From Pandoraea eparura (GTDB taxonomy: Bacteria > Pseudomonadota > Gammaproteobacteria > Burkholderiales > Burkholderiaceae), in the NCBI RefSeq assembly GCF_902459725.1, contig NZ_CABPSH010000002.1, positions 186,001-250,000 of the forward strand: DNA of 64,000 nt, in the 5' to 3' direction. The first letter of the stretch is position 1; every line of letters starts with the position of its first letter. Under the pieces are notes generated by a model. The model did not search any database, was not told the origin of the DNA, and saw nothing but the letters and a program-made list of their open reading frames with translations. Shown here piece after piece: positions 37,813-45,536 of this stretch. The position numbers were made by a program, and so were the translations under genes.

Positions 37813-38694
37813 TCAGTCTCCGAGGGGCTGGCGATCGCCGCCGCCCCGATGCGTATCGAGCACGTACTTGATCCGCCGCAACAGCGCCTGGCTCTGCGGC
37901 TTGGCGAGCAACGCCAGTTCCGTGGCCAGCACGTCCATCGCCAGCAGCATCGCGTAGCGCGACGACGACGGTTTGAAAATGAAGTCCGTTTCCAGCGCAC
38001 GGATCGGCAGCACCTCGTCGGCCAGCGCCGCGAGCGGCGAGCCGGTCGCCGTGACCGCCACCACCTGCGCGCCGTACTCGCGGGCGATCTCGCAGGCCGA
38101 GACCAGCTCCGGCGTGTGGCCGCTCACCGAAAAGGCGAGTACCACGTCTTCGCGCCCGAGCGTGCTGGCGACCATGCGGGCGAGCACGGCGTCCTGATAG
38201 CTCGCGACTGGGCGTCCCAGCCGGACGAGCCGGTAACGCGCTTCGTCGGCCATCATCGACGAGCCGCCCCCCATCCCGAAGGCGTACACCATGCGCGCCG
38301 ACAGCAGCCGCGCCGCTGCACGTCGCGCGGTGTCCGGCTTGATCAGGCTGCGATGCAGTTGCAACGTGCTCTGGATATCGTCGGCAATGCGGTCGATGGT
38401 TTCCGTCGAGCCATCCGGCCCGCTCGTCGCGTTCGTGCCGAAGAAGCGCTGACCGACGACGGCGGCTTGTGCCAGACGCAGCTTGAGATCGCGCACGTCG
38501 CGACAACCCATCGCCTTCGCGAAACGCGTCACACTCGCCTCGCTCACGCCCGCGCGCTCGGCCAGCACATTGATCGACACCGCTGCCGCACCCGCGACAT
38601 CGTCCAGCACCACCTGCGCGACCTTGCGCTCCGCCTGGCTCAGTGCGTCGCTGCGCTCGGCAACGCGCGTCACGATATCGAAGGTTTCGGGCAT
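37813..38694 (-). CDS. MurR/RpiR family transcriptional regulator
   Basis: The protein of about 293 residues (from MPETFDIVTRVAERSD) has an N-terminal RpiR helix-turn-helix: LSQAERKVAQVVLDDVAGAA, then ISINVLAERAGVSEASVTRF, with the short form CRDVRDLKLRLAQ. A C-terminal SIS sugar- or amino-sugar-binding domain follows (VYAFGMGGGSSMMADEARYR and VLAFSVSGHTPELVSACEIA). An upstream GTG at 38790 would add a basic 32-residue extension, but the promoter-like sequence there argues for the shorter form. It heads the deacylase-ridA operon and is divergent from the D-amino-acid deaminase gene. It probably controls both; its ligand could be an N-acyl amino acid or amino sugar. Confidence 0.85.
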   Translation of the reverse strand: MPETFDIVTRVAERSDALSQAERKVAQVVLDDVAGAAAVSINVLAERAGVSEASVTRFAKAMGCRDVRDLKLRLAQAAVVGQRFFGTNATSGPDGSTETIDRIADDIQSTLQLHRSLIKPDTARRAAARLLSARMVYAFGMGGGSSMMADEARYRLVRLGRPVASYQDAVLARMVASTLGREDVVLAFSVSGHTPELVSACEIAREYGAQVVAVTATGSPLAALADEVLPIRALETDFIFKPSSSRYAMLLAMDVLATELALLAKPQSQALLRRIKYVLDTHRGGGDRQPLGD

Positions 38695-38770
38695 CTCGCG
38701 AGTCCATGCGGCCCCGCGACGGCTGCGCCGGGGTGCCTTGCTGATAGGTTTGGTGATTTTTTGGTACTTT

Positions 38771-38786
38771 ATAACAAAATTGTCAA
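38771..38786. promoter_or_regulatory. AT-rich inverted repeat, divergent promoter region
   Basis: TAACAA-AA-TTGTCA is a near-perfect inverted repeat (5 of 6) in the AT-rich space between the rpiR-type gene and the plus-strand deaminase gene. TTGACA is read on the minus strand at 38786-38781. On the plus strand TTGTCA (38780-38785) and TATTAT (38805-38810) are 19 bp apart. It is a reasonable site for the RpiR protein. Confidence 0.35.
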
Positions 38787-38858
38787 ACACAGGAAATTAA
38801 AAGCTATTATAGGAGGCATCCAGCGGCCTACCCCGCATCTTCACGGAGAGAATTCTCG

Positions 38859-40130
38859 ATGAATGATACAAACTATCAGCATGGCATGATCGATACCCTC
38901 AACAAGGGTCTTGGGGCGATGGAAGCGCCTCTCGCTCCGTCCGCGACGGCCGGATTGGGATGGAACCTGCTGGACGAAGATCTGAGCCTGCCTACAGCAG
39001 TGCTCTACGAGGAAAAGATCCGTCACAACCTTGCGTGGATGCAGCGCTTCGTGCATGAGTACGGCGTGAAACTCGCCCCGCACGGCAAGACGACCATGGC
39101 GCCGAAGCTGTTCCGTCGTCAGCTCGACGGTGGCGCGTGGGGCATCACGCTCGCGACGGCGCAGCAGACGCACGCCGCCTATCACCACGGTGTGCGACGC
39201 GTGCTCATGGCGAACCAGCTCGTCGGCAAGCGCAACATGGCGCTGATCGCCGATTTGCTGAAAGATTCCGATTTCGAATTCTTCTGTCTGGTGGACTCCG
39301 CCGCTGCGGTGGCGCATCTGGGCAAGTTCTTCCGTGCGCGCGGCCAGTCGATCCAGGTGCTCATCGAACTCGGCGTGACGGGGGGCCGTACCGGGGTGCG
39401 CGACGCTGCACAGCAGCAGGCTGTGCTCGACGCTCTGACGCATTACCACGACGCCGTCAAGCTCGCGGGCGTGGAAGTCTATGAGGGGGTGCTGAGCACC
39501 GAAGCGGACATTCGTGCGTTCCTGCAACGCGCGGTGAGCATCACGCGCGAGCTGGTGGCGGCGGGTCGCATCGAGCGCACCCCGGCGGTACTCTCGGGCG
39601 CCGGTTCGGCGTGGTACGACGTCGTCGCCGACGAGTTCGCGCACAAGGACGTGGGCGCGCCGCTGGACGTCGTGTTGCGCCCGGGCTGCTACCTCACACA
39701 CGACGTCGGCATCTACAAGGCCGCGCAGGCGCAGATCGCCACGCGCAACCCGATTGCGAAGCAGATGCGCTCGCAACTTCAACCGGCGCTGCAACTCTGG
39801 GCGTATGTGCAATCGATTCCCGAACCGGAGCGCGCGATCATCGCGCTAGGCAAGCGCGATGCGGCATTCGACGCCGGCATGCCGGAACCGGCGCTGCAGT
39901 TCCGTCCGGGTGAGAGCAAGACACCGACGGCGACGCCAGCGCATTGGGAAGTCACGGGCATGATGGATCAGCACGCGTACCTGCGTATCGCCTCGGGCGA
40001 CGATATCCGCGTGGGCGACATGATCGCGTTCGACATTTCGCATCCGTGCCTCACGTTCGACAAATGGCGTCATTTGCCGGTGGTGGACAGCGATTACAAC
40101 GTCGTCGACATCGTGCAGACGTTCTTCTGA
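38859..40130 (+). CDS. PLP-dependent D-amino-acid deaminase, D-serine dehydratase-like
   Basis: The 423-residue protein is of the fold-type III, alanine-racemase-like group of D-threonine aldolase/D-serine dehydratase proteins, annotated as amino acid deaminase. The PLP lysine is in KLAPHGKTTMAPKLF (Lys77), and WGITLATAQQ follows. The C-terminal HPCLTFDKWR (about 397-406) provides the His and Cys zinc ligands of the D-serine dehydratase-like domain. It should deaminate or cleave a D-amino acid, which fits the N-acyl-D-amino-acid deacylase and RidA genes on the divergent strand. The start at 38859 has GGAGAG upstream. A hairpin terminator follows 59 bp after the stop. Confidence 0.87.
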   Translation: MNDTNYQHGMIDTLNKGLGAMEAPLAPSATAGLGWNLLDEDLSLPTAVLYEEKIRHNLAWMQRFVHEYGVKLAPHGKTTMAPKLFRRQLDGGAWGITLATAQQTHAAYHHGVRRVLMANQLVGKRNMALIADLLKDSDFEFFCLVDSAAAVAHLGKFFRARGQSIQVLIELGVTGGRTGVRDAAQQQAVLDALTHYHDAVKLAGVEVYEGVLSTEADIRAFLQRAVSITRELVAAGRIERTPAVLSGAGSAWYDVVADEFAHKDVGAPLDVVLRPGCYLTHDVGIYKAAQAQIATRNPIAKQMRSQLQPALQLWAYVQSIPEPERAIIALGKRDAAFDAGMPEPALQFRPGESKTPTATPAHWEVTGMMDQHAYLRIASGDDIRVGDMIAFDISHPCLTFDKWRHLPVVDSDYNVVDIVQTFF

Positions 40131-40188
40131 TCGCGGACCGATAGCGCGAAGCGTTGCGCTTCAGGCGCGCTTCATTGCGCCGCAAGGC

Positions 40189-40216
40189 AGAAGCCGCCCG
40201 ATGGGCGGCTTCTTTG
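40189..40216 (+). terminator. rho-independent terminator of the D-amino-acid deaminase gene
   Basis: AGAAGCCGCCC (40189-40199) pairs perfectly with GGGCGGCTTCT (40203-40213) around a 3-nt loop, followed by TTG. It is a strong stem with a short T run. Confidence 0.75.
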
Positions 40217-40263
40217 CATTCCGGGTGTTCTGGATGTTCCGGATAGCCGTTGCAACGACGGGC

Positions 40264-40812
40264 TTACGCCTGACTTCGCGACACGCGTTTGCGGGCTGCG
40301 GCTGTGGGGGCCGGCGGCGTCTCGACAGGCACGGGGCGGGCCGCTTCCGCACTCGCCTTCACGTCCGAATCGGTCGCTTTCGCCCGGGACGCCACCGACT
40401 TGAACTGCGCTTCCAGATGGCCGAGTGCGCTCTCCAGCGTGGCGATCTCGGCGGGTGTCATGCCTTCGAGCGCGTCGTCGAAGAAGGCCTGGCGGCGGGG
40501 CGTCGCCTCGTCGTACACGGCCATGCCGGCGGCGGTAAGCGTGACGTTCGTGAGACGGTTGTCGTGCGGATCGGTCGCGCGCGAGATCCAGCCGAGCGCT
40601 TCCATCGATTTCAACTGACGCGTGAGCGACGCCGGATCGAGACGGCAATGTTCCGCGAGAAACTTCTGAGAACAGGTGCCCCGCTCGGCCAGCGCGAGAA
40701 TGATTCGCCAGCGCGGCAGCGGGTGTCCGACCTTGGCGTCGAAGGCAAGCATCATCGCCCGATAGGTCTGGCCGAGTTGCTGGATAACGTTGCGTCTTTG
40801 TGGCGTGGGCAT
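40264..40812 (-). CDS. MarR family transcriptional regulator
   Basis: The 182-residue protein (MPTPQRRNVIQQLGQTYRAM) has the MarR winged helix: LPRWRIILALAERGTCSQKF, then LAEHCRLDPASLTRQLKSME, and the wing ATDPHDNRLTNVTLT. The Ala/Pro/Val-rich C-terminal tail of about 45 residues is unusual for MarR. It starts 4 bp after the stop of the efflux pump gene, so pump and regulator are one operon. A perfect long palindrome in front of the pump is the likely autoregulated operator. The in-frame start at 40848 would overlap the pump gene and lacks a ribosome-binding site. Confidence 0.88.
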   Translation of the reverse strand: MPTPQRRNVIQQLGQTYRAMMLAFDAKVGHPLPRWRIILALAERGTCSQKFLAEHCRLDPASLTRQLKSMEALGWISRATDPHDNRLTNVTLTAAGMAVYDEATPRRQAFFDDALEGMTPAEIATLESALGHLEAQFKSVASRAKATDSDVKASAEAARPVPVETPPAPTAAARKRVSRSQA

Positions 40813-40816
40813 CGCG

Positions 40817-42412
40817 TCACTCCCCGACAGGCGGCCGCGGCTTTGCACCGCGCGTCAGCCGAATGAGCGGCACGCGCTTGACGAACCACAGACCGGCGAG
40901 CGCGGCCGCGAGCGACATCATCTGCCCGTTGTGGATAGCGGCGACGAGCGACGTGCGGGCCGATTCGATGAAGAGCGCGCCGTTCTGCCCCATGTGCGCG
41001 AGCGTCGTGAGGAAGTCGCCTTGCGCTTGTGCATTGACGAGGATCTGCGGATCGGCGAGTTGCGGGGCCCATTGCGTGCCGCCATTGGCGGCGAGGGCAT
41101 CCGTCACGCGACCGGTGTAGCTGTGGTTCACGAGCGTACCGACGATGGCCGTGCCGAGCATGCCGCCGATCATGCGCAGCGATTGCATGAGCGCGGTGGC
41201 GATGCCCAGGTGCGCAGGCCCCGCGACTTCCTGGGCGAAGACGGTGAGGTTCGGCATGACAAAGCCGAGGCCCAGTCCGGCGAGCAGCATATAGGAAGCG
41301 ATCAAGCCGTGCGGTGTGCCTCGATGGGTGGTGATCACACCGGCGCACGCGAGCGCGAGTAGCAAGAAGCCGCCGTAGAGCATCACGTTCGGGTTCGGCA
41401 GGCGGGTGATGAGCCGGCCGTTCACGATGCTGCCCACGGTGATGCACACGACCATCGGCGTGATCAGCAGGCCGGTTTCACGCGGCGAGAGGCCGAAGCC
41501 GCCCTGGAGCAGCAGCGGCGCATAGAAAAGCACGCCGAACATGGTGAAGCCGGCGAAGGCTGACAGCACGAAGAGCGGCGCGAGTTTCCTGTCGCGGAAC
41601 ATTTCGAAGGGCACGATCGGATGCGACGTGCGCCGCTCCCACCAGTAGAGCGCATACGAGGAGATCGCCAACACGACGAGCAGCGTGAGCACGCCGCGCG
41701 AGAGGCCATCGGCGGGCAGCCATTCGACAAGCATTTGCAGGCTGCCGAGCGTGGCGGTGATCAAGACGGCGCCGAGCCAGTCGAGGCTCGCCTTGCCGTG
41801 CCCGCCGGCGCGCATGTGCGGCAGGTGACGGCCGACAAACCACAGTCCGAGCAGCCCCACCGGCAAGTTGACGTAGAAAACCGAGCGCCAGCCGTAGGCT
41901 TCGGTGAGGAAGCCGCCGAGCGAGGGCCCGATCGCGTTAGCGATGCCGAAGGCGGAGCTGAGCATGACCTGCCAGCGCAGGCGCACATGGGGATCGGGAA
42001 ACAGTTCGGGGATGCAGGCGAACGCGGTGCCGACGAGCATGCCGCCGCCGATGCCTTGCAGAGCGCGCGCGATAACGAGGAACAACATGCTGTTCGAGGC
42101 GCCGCACAGGACCGACGCGGCAGTGAAGATGATGATGGCCGCGACGACGAAGGGTTTGCGTCCGTAAAAATCGCCGAGTCGTCCGAAGATCGGTACGGTG
42201 ATGACGGAAGTCAGGAGATACGAGGTCGCGACCCAGGCGTAGTACTCGAAGCCCTTGAGTTCAGAGACGATGGTCGGCAGCGCGGTACCGACCACGGTCT
42301 GGTCGAGCGCCACCATCATCGTGCAGAAACACAGGCCGAGCATCGCCACGATCGATTGCCGGAACGGCAATACCTGCCCCGCCGAATGCGGGGTATTGGG
42401 ACTGGGAGCCAT
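40817..42412 (-). CDS. MFS multidrug efflux transporter, DHA2/EmrB type
   Basis: The 531-residue protein has about 14 hydrophobic helices and the DHA2 signatures: MVALDQTVVGTALPTIVSEL near 30-49, the motif A form GRLGDFYGRKP (about 76-86), and the motif C-like AFGIANAIGPSLGGFLTEAY (about 154-173). It is a proton-driven drug or detoxification exporter; the substrate is unknown. It is the first gene of a pump-marR operon. The start ATG at 42412 is only 4 bp from a palindromic operator and has no Shine-Dalgarno, which suggests a very short or leaderless message. Confidence 0.9.
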   Translation of the reverse strand: MAPSPNTPHSAGQVLPFRQSIVAMLGLCFCTMMVALDQTVVGTALPTIVSELKGFEYYAWVATSYLLTSVITVPIFGRLGDFYGRKPFVVAAIIIFTAASVLCGASNSMLFLVIARALQGIGGGMLVGTAFACIPELFPDPHVRLRWQVMLSSAFGIANAIGPSLGGFLTEAYGWRSVFYVNLPVGLLGLWFVGRHLPHMRAGGHGKASLDWLGAVLITATLGSLQMLVEWLPADGLSRGVLTLLVVLAISSYALYWWERRTSHPIVPFEMFRDRKLAPLFVLSAFAGFTMFGVLFYAPLLLQGGFGLSPRETGLLITPMVVCITVGSIVNGRLITRLPNPNVMLYGGFLLLALACAGVITTHRGTPHGLIASYMLLAGLGLGFVMPNLTVFAQEVAGPAHLGIATALMQSLRMIGGMLGTAIVGTLVNHSYTGRVTDALAANGGTQWAPQLADPQILVNAQAQGDFLTTLAHMGQNGALFIESARTSLVAAIHNGQMMSLAAALAGLWFVKRVPLIRLTRGAKPRPPVGE

Positions 42413-42416
42413 TTTT

Positions 42417-42443
42417 TTGACGGATCAATGTTTGATCAGTCAA
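42417..42443. promoter_or_regulatory. MarR operator candidate in front of the efflux pump
   Basis: TTGACGGATCAA, a TGT spacer and TTGATCAGTCAA form an inverted repeat with 11 of 12 matches per half. It begins 4 bp from the pump start codon. A TAAAAT read on the minus strand at 42451-42446 is a likely -10, so the operator would sit at the transcription start. Confidence 0.65.
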
Positions 42444-42448
42444 GAATT

Positions 42449-42984
42449 TTAGCACGCTGGAGGGAGTGAGGGGTTTGCCATGGATGAGGTGGCCGCTCCG
42501 GGCAACGGCACAACGGTGAGAGCCGTTCGATAACGCCTATGACTGGACCGACGCCTGGGCGACTCCAACCAGTATTGTTCGACGCTCGCCAGCGCCGCAA
42601 AGAACTCGCAGGTCTTGGGATTGGCATCCAGTGCGACCTGCAGGTCGTCCGGCACGACCGAGTTACTGGGCGAGGTATAGGCTGCCTCCCAGCGGCCGTC
42701 CGCTTTGGCTTTCTCGATTTCCCGCGTGCCAGAAGGCAGCATTCTGCCTGCGGCGATCAGCGTTTCGGCCCGATCTTTGTTGAGCCGGGACCAGATACTT
42801 TTTGCGGAGCGCCGCATGAAGCGTTGCAACCAGTATTCATCACACTCAGACTTTTTTTGACCGTCGATCCAGCCATGACAAAGGGCACTTTCCAGCGCCT
42901 GCTCGTACGTCAATGTCAGCTGCCCTGAGTCAACCAATTTTCCCATTCGGGCTGGTCAAGGAATGTGAAACGAGGTTCAGTCAT
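42449..42984 (-). pseudogene. YdeI/OmpD-associated family protein, frameshifted and truncated
   Basis: The start MTEPRFTFLDQPEWENWL at 42984 is the N-terminus of the YdeI/OmpD-associated family, but the frame then stops after TQGS. The family continues in a different frame, from about 42946: LTLTYEQALESALCHGWIDG, then SKSIWSRLNKDRAETLIAAG-type sequence and a GRMLPSGTREIEKAKADGRW segment. The roughly 20 residues expected between these parts are missing, so a deletion with frameshift is likely. The C-terminus beyond FFAALASVEQYW also departs from the family. The remaining 165-codon frame probably gives no working protein. Family assignment is good; the exact lesions need an alignment. Confidence 0.7.
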
Positions 42985-43267
42985 GGAGAGAGCCGAATGA
43001 TTGCTTTCACGCAGCGATGATCCATGATTCGCCGAAGCCTCGCAGACTACCGATTTTTGCGGATTTAGGAATATCCGATTTAGCGACAATCCAGCGTGGC
43101 CTTGCCCGAGGAAAAATCGAGGTCTTCCTGACTTAACCTCCCGTTGATCGGGCGTCTCGCCAACGTCGGCCGTTGCCATCGGGCAGGTATCGGCCAGAAC
43201 CAGACGCTCGGCGTTTAAAAATACGACCCGCACGAGCGAGACCGCCTCACACACAACATAGATCCCA

Positions 43268-44074
43268 ATGAACAAGCGCACTCACACAAAAATCGGGCTC
43301 GCCGTCGCAGTTTTCGTCATGGCCTCTCTCGGGGCATGTTCGCGTGGAAATGGCAATCAAGAGGTCGCGACCAGCACCACGAACACAAGTGCGCAGTCCG
43401 ACGAGGACCGAGCACTTACCCAAGGAAAGAAAATCGGCCACGTCCTGCCATTCAAGATTTGTAGGCTGGCCGTCAATGATCAGTTCACCAACGGGTACAC
43501 GCTTGAACAGGCTGAAATTCGCGTATCAGCATCCGCAAAACCCGAAGATTGGTTCGCCACTGCGGCGGCCGCCGCTGGATACTTGGCAGATGCTGGGGTA
43601 GCCGAAGCCGTCGAACTTGATGTTACGCGCGACGACTTGCCTACCGAGGGCGTGGCCGGTGAGTATGCGTGGCTCGCCCAAATCAATATTGGCCGTGATG
43701 CCAAGCAATCAACCGGACAAAAACTCCCATACGATTGGAGCTCGTTCAACCCAATTTTCATGAGCGCGGAGCGTGCAGCCCCGTGGGAAAGCATCGCTAT
43801 CCACGATGCATTTGATGCCTTGCCGGAACGCCTTCAAGATCAGGATAAGGCAAGCGAGGCAGCCGTACGGATTAAGAAGCAGATGGGGCTGAATTACTTG
43901 CCGGATCTTTCACTCACAGGGCCAGTTTTCAGCGGCAATGCTTTGGAGAACCGAAAGCTCAATGACTACCATATTGAGACTGGGGCTGATGCCGTGAGCC
44001 AGCTTGATCACCTGAAGGAATTGGCGCAAGGAAAACCGGTTCACGACCTGGAATGCCCTGACTGGCACATTTGA
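43268..44074 (+). CDS. predicted lipoprotein of unknown function
   Basis: I do not recognise this 268-residue protein. It has a classic lipoprotein signal: basic MNKRTHTK, a hydrophobic stretch, and the lipobox ASLGAC with Cys24, followed by a Ser/Thr/Asn-rich linker. The mature part is acidic and soluble, with two Cys (in FKICRLA and LECPDWHI near the end) that could form a disulfide. There is no clear partner: an intergenic region and the HNH gene follow on the same strand. The composition is less GC-biased than the core genes, which fits acquired DNA. Confidence 0.65.
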   Translation: MNKRTHTKIGLAVAVFVMASLGACSRGNGNQEVATSTTNTSAQSDEDRALTQGKKIGHVLPFKICRLAVNDQFTNGYTLEQAEIRVSASAKPEDWFATAAAAAGYLADAGVAEAVELDVTRDDLPTEGVAGEYAWLAQINIGRDAKQSTGQKLPYDWSSFNPIFMSAERAAPWESIAIHDAFDALPERLQDQDKASEAAVRIKKQMGLNYLPDLSLTGPVFSGNALENRKLNDYHIETGADAVSQLDHLKELAQGKPVHDLECPDWHI

Positions 44075-44172
44075 CGCGCATAACCGAAAGACCGCTTCGG
44101 GGTTGTGGATTCAACCGGTCAATGGCGCGCGTCCATTGATCCCACATCTTGCAATGGCGCTAAAATGGCGTG

Positions 44173-45318
44173 ATGAAAAACGCAAATAGCAATCGAGACG
44201 ACTTTTCTCGCCCCGTGATACGGGCGTTAGCCGCTCGGGCAGGCTGGCAATGCTGCTTTGATGGCTGTTCGAAGCTCACTGTCGGTCCGAGCGAAGAGGG
44301 GCCCGATAAAATAACCACTATCGGTATTGCCGCCCATATTTGTGCAGCGTCGCCGAATTTTCGTCGCTACGATCCAAATGCTACCCACGACCAACGTTCA
44401 GACATCTCGAATGGGATATGGCTTTGTTCAGACCACGCGACGCTAATTGATCGAGACGACGTTACGTATTCGGAAACCTCGCTTCGCGCCATGAAGCGCC
44501 GGCATGAGGAAGCCTGTGCTCGCGCCGTGCGCGTTGGTTCGAGCTCCGCACCTGTCTCCGGTCTGGTTGCGCTCGGCCCGGCCATTATCGTCACCGCCAC
44601 TATCGCTGGGATTGAATCCGATGCGTGGACTTTCAAGCTAAGCCATTTCCTTGCTGGTGACCCGCACGAGATCGCCACATTCATCGGAAGCTTCTCGAGT
44701 GTGCAGCCCTATGACAAATACGTGCTGTGCAACGAACTGGGAGATGGTCGCGCTGTAACTGGAGCCCCCAGCCTGAAAAAGGACGATGACGGATACGTAT
44801 TGCGTTGCCCCGTATCACCGATTTTCCCTCGCACCGACGTTAGGAGAATCGGTAGCGGCTTGGCGACGAATGACGAATCAAACGATCTGTTCCTTGATGC
44901 CAAAGGCGACATCGCGTGCGTATCAGGTTCCGAATATTTTCCTCAGCGCGTCAAAGAAGTCCTGTCGATGCAGCGAGGGGAGTCGCCCTTTCATCGTGGC
45001 TTCGGCATGCGATTCTTTGAGTATTTTCAGAGTTATTCTGGCTCACCTTGGCTCGATCTTCTTTTTAAGCTGGATGTCATCCGGCAAGCGTCCATCCCTT
45101 ACGAGGATACCGTGACGGGTCGACACTACACGCCGCTGCAGTGTGTGACGCGTGTTCACACAGTCGAACTACTATCAGACCAACCTTCTGCAAACAGACT
45201 TCCTGTTCGACTAAGACTTGATGTCAATGGACTGGGCACTTGGGAACGGGAACTCCGTATTTACATGCCAACTGCAGAGCAGATGGCCGAAATCGCTAAT
45301 CGCCCTCGCTTTGACTGA
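44173..45318 (+). CDS. HNH endonuclease-like protein with gp25-like C-terminal region
   Basis: The 381-residue protein has an N-terminal HNH zinc-finger nuclease motif. Cys27, 28 and 32 lie in WQCCFDGCSKL, His55 in IAAHICAAS, and Asn80, Cys85 and His88 in SNGIWLCSDHATLID. A helix with MKRRHEEACARA closes the domain near residue 115. The C-terminal half does not belong to any HNH family I know. It includes GDIACVSGSEYFPQRVKEVL (about 245-264) and MQRGESPFHRGFGMRFFEYF, which resemble the phage baseplate gp25/GpW fold. The start is the ATG at 44173 (a GTG lies one codon before it). A TAAAAT six bases before the ATG hints at a leaderless message. A role in DNA defence is possible but unproved. 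Confidence 0.7.
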   Translation: MKNANSNRDDFSRPVIRALAARAGWQCCFDGCSKLTVGPSEEGPDKITTIGIAAHICAASPNFRRYDPNATHDQRSDISNGIWLCSDHATLIDRDDVTYSETSLRAMKRRHEEACARAVRVGSSSAPVSGLVALGPAIIVTATIAGIESDAWTFKLSHFLAGDPHEIATFIGSFSSVQPYDKYVLCNELGDGRAVTGAPSLKKDDDGYVLRCPVSPIFPRTDVRRIGSGLATNDESNDLFLDAKGDIACVSGSEYFPQRVKEVLSMQRGESPFHRGFGMRFFEYFQSYSGSPWLDLLFKLDVIRQASIPYEDTVTGRHYTPLQCVTRVHTVELLSDQPSANRLPVRLRLDVNGLGTWERELRIYMPTAEQMAEIANRPRFD

Positions 45319-45536
45319 TCAGCATTGACCGACGACTCACACGGTCGAGACATCAACGTCCGCCAAGTCGTGCCGGTACGAAGTTTATAGGGCTGACCGT
45401 AGTCGTCCGCGAACGTCCGCTTATTGCCAGCGAAGCAACGCTCGCATGTGGCCGCTTCGGGTCGGAAACGGACGTCCGTGATCGGCCGCAATCGGCCAAC
45501 TTGAGACGCTCGACACATCCAGCTAGATCGTTGACA

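Noticed and set aside
42916-43281. Minus-strand 121-codon frame as an independent gene
   Set aside because: Only its last 22 codons matter, as the YdeI N-terminus; the remainder has no motif.
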